This document shows positions 44,535 to 45,904 of a stretch of 45,904 nucleotides of DNA, piece by piece. Each line of letters opens with the position of its first letter. Positions within the stretch are counted from its first letter, which is position 1. Source of the stretch: Myxococcales bacterium (lineage in GTDB: Bacteria; Myxococcota; UBA727; VGSZ01); assembly GCA_023248635.1 (NCBI GenBank), contig JAHFED010000050.1, positions 1 through 45,904 of the forward strand. The letters run 5' to 3'. The translations under genes were made by a program, and so were the position numbers. The notes beneath the pieces are model-generated. The model did not search any database and had not been told where the DNA came from. It worked only from the letters and a program-made list of their open reading frames with translations.

Positions 44535-45788
44535 ATGTCCGACACCTTCGTTTTTGATCTGCCAGCGACCAGCACCGCGGCAGCAACGGCTGCGTCCGCC
44601 CAGCTCGATTTGCTCTCCCTCGACGACGCCGGCCTGGGGGGCTTTCTCAAGGACATCGGCGAGCAGCCCTTTCGCGCGCGCCAGCTCTTTGCCTGGCTGC
44701 ACGACAAGAGGGTGAGCTCGTTTGCCGCCATGACCGACCTGTCGGCGGCGCTGCGCACCAAGCTGGCCGAGCGCGCCGTCCTTTTGCGGCCCCTCGTCGA
44801 GGATGTGCGGGTGGCCGCCGACGGCACTCGCAAGTATCAACTTAAGACCCACGATGGACACGTCATTGAGAGTGTGTGGATTCCGCATGCCTCCGGACCG
44901 AGCCATCACGCCTTGTGCATTTCATCGCAGGTTGGCTGCGCGATGGGCTGCACTTTTTGTGCGACAGCCTCGCTGAAGCTGACCCGCCACCTGAGCGCCG
45001 GCGAGATCATCGGGCAGGTCTACGCCGTGCTCGATGACCTTGCTGCCAACCTCCCGGTCGATCCACCGCTGCCGCCATCGAAGATGCGCTTCCGCTACGA
45101 TCCCGAGCCCGATGCCGCCGCCGACGTCGACGCCGACGACGTCAAAATGGGTCGGCCCAAGCGCCGGATTCAAAATATTGTATATATGGGAATGGGTGAA
45201 CCGCTGCACAATATTGTCAATGTGATTGCCAGCATCAACCTCCTGACCCACGACAAAGGACTCGGCCTCTCCCCCCGGCGCATCACCGTGTCGACGTCGG
45301 GCGTGGTGTCGGCGCTGGGGCGGCTGGGCCAGGAGACGGGCGTGCACCTCGCCATCAGCCTGAACGCCACCACCAACGAGGTGCGCAAGGAAATCATGCC
45401 GGTGACGCGGCGCTGGAGCCTCGAGCAGCTGCTCGAAGCCTGTCGGGCCTTTCCAGCGGAGCGACGACGACGGCTCACCTTCGAGTACGTGTTGCTCAAG
45501 GACATCAACGACACCGACATCGACGCTCGCCGACTCGTGCAGCTGCTGAAGCCCTTTCGCAAAGAGGAGGACGGCAAGGTGAACCTCATCCCCTTCAACG
45601 CCCACCCGCTCTCGCCCTTTGGCCGTCCCGACGACGAGCGGGTCGAGGCCTTTCGCCGCATCCTCGACAAGGCAGGGGTCGCCTGCTTCGTGCGCACCAC
45701 CCGCGGGCTCGACATCGACGCCGCCTGCGGGATGTTGGGCGCGCGCAAGCTCGAGGACGCTCGCAAGAACGCGCTGCCGATCATCTAG
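44535..45788 (+). CDS. rlmN: dual-specificity rRNA/tRNA methyltransferase RlmN
   Basis: This radical SAM enzyme methylates C2 of A2503 in 23S rRNA and A37 in some tRNAs. The 417-residue protein has the N-terminal RlmN helical domain, the iron-sulfur cluster triad C135-x3-C139-x2-C142, resolving Cys128 (CISSQVGC) and the methyl-carrying Cys398 in DIDAACG. An insertion of roughly 40 residues rich in Pro and Asp (about 175-215; PPLPPSKMRFRYDPEPDAAADVD) precedes YMGMGEP, longer than in E. coli RlmN. I use ATG 44535; the frame extends upstream but overlaps the divergent promoter region. Confidence 0.95.
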   Translation: MSDTFVFDLPATSTAAATAASAQLDLLSLDDAGLGGFLKDIGEQPFRARQLFAWLHDKRVSSFAAMTDLSAALRTKLAERAVLLRPLVEDVRVAADGTRKYQLKTHDGHVIESVWIPHASGPSHHALCISSQVGCAMGCTFCATASLKLTRHLSAGEIIGQVYAVLDDLAANLPVDPPLPPSKMRFRYDPEPDAAADVDADDVKMGRPKRRIQNIVYMGMGEPLHNIVNVIASINLLTHDKGLGLSPRRITVSTSGVVSALGRLGQETGVHLAISLNATTNEVRKEIMPVTRRWSLEQLLEACRAFPAERRRRLTFEYVLLKDINDTDIDARRLVQLLKPFRKEEDGKVNLIPFNAHPLSPFGRPDDERVEAFRRILDKAGVACFVRTTRGLDIDAACGMLGARKLEDARKNALPII

Positions 45789-45815
45789 TGCTCGACGGCG
45801 GATTTGACGATCCAT

Positions 45816-45904
45816 TCACACCAGCCCCCTTCCCGCGAACGTCCATTTGAACGGCTTCGCAAAGAGCCGGTTGAAGTAATCGATGAACGCGAAGAGCCCC
45901 GCGT
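45816..45904 (-). CDS. C-terminal fragment of an IS630-like transposase (runs off window)
   Basis: The minus strand from the window edge reads 28 codons, ending at a TGA at 45818-45816: FIDYFNRLFAKPFKWTFAGRGLV. This strongly resembles the tail of IS630/Tc1-type transposases (FIxxFNxxxAKPFxWTYxGxxL). The rest of the gene lies outside the window, so intactness is unknown. It may be the source of activity for the TA-flanked MITE at 11494-11638. Confidence 0.65.
   Translation of the reverse strand, partial: AGLFAFIDYFNRLFAKPFKWTFAGRGLV

Overview
The window looks like chromosomal DNA from a high-GC delta-type proteobacterium, most likely Myxococcota or a relative. The basis is the GC-rich sequence, the frequent GTG starts, many lipoproteins with Glu-Gly or Pro-Ala tracts, an FHA-GGDEF protein, ASH-type repeat plus von Willebrand A (vWA) surface proteins, and a strong GTC/GAC trinucleotide bias that builds poly-Val signal peptides and poly-Asp stretches. 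Taxonomy is inferred from style and gene content only.

Layout. 1-1017 (minus) is a partial zinc-ribbon, Pro-rich repeat protein. 1388-8625 (plus) is a chain of mostly overlapping genes: bamA, a PEGA-like lipoprotein, an EamA permease, a membrane protein, a zinc aminopeptidase-like lipoprotein and an RluA-type pseudouridine synthase. 8637-13218 (minus) holds tRNA-Met with promoter and terminator, pspA, a HEAT/TPR-like protein, a 145-bp MITE-like element, a degenerate metallophosphoesterase lipoprotein and a small conserved-looking protein. 13435-17882 (plus) encodes a large ASH-repeat/vWA protein (apparently frameshifted in its signal peptide), a Cys-rich secreted protein and a membrane-anchored c-type cytochrome. 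17883-23840 (minus) has metG, a VIT/vWA/TPR protein and an enoyl-CoA hydratase. 23866-26009 (plus) is a twin-arginine small subunit with a GMC oxidoreductase. 26154-29542 (minus) has a stand-alone receiver, an acyl-CoA dehydrogenase, a caspase/CHAT-like protein and a small barrel-like protein. 29673-33558 (plus) has a YfgM-like/BamB-like pair, a Nudix hydrolase and two paralogous lipoproteins. 33748-38181 (minus) is a pyrimidine operon pyrR-pyrB-pyrC'-carA-dNK. 38425-43524 (plus) is an envelope/lipid operon with a CDP-alcohol phosphatidyltransferase. 43534-44424 (minus) is an FHA-GGDEF cyclase, 44535-45788 (plus) rlmN, and the right edge carries the tail of an IS630-like transposase.

How genes work together. 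BamA and a YfgM/BamB-like pair point to outer-membrane protein assembly, and many secreted or lipidated proteins of unknown role accompany them. The pyr operon couples UMP synthesis to a deoxynucleoside kinase. It carries a dihydroorotase homologue whose HxH metal motif is TxT, as expected for a structural PyrC' partner of aspartate transcarbamoylase.

The least ordinary features are non-coding. Three families of small palindromic elements sit between genes: a composite A/B hairpin repeat at 1101-1226 and 33558-33620; a hairpin family with a conserved TTGGCA/TGCCAA loop and covarying stem at five intergenic sites; and the MITE-like element with TA flanks. I see no CRISPR array, phage or obvious defence island. 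All calls rest on reading the sequence and on remembered family motifs; no database search was run.
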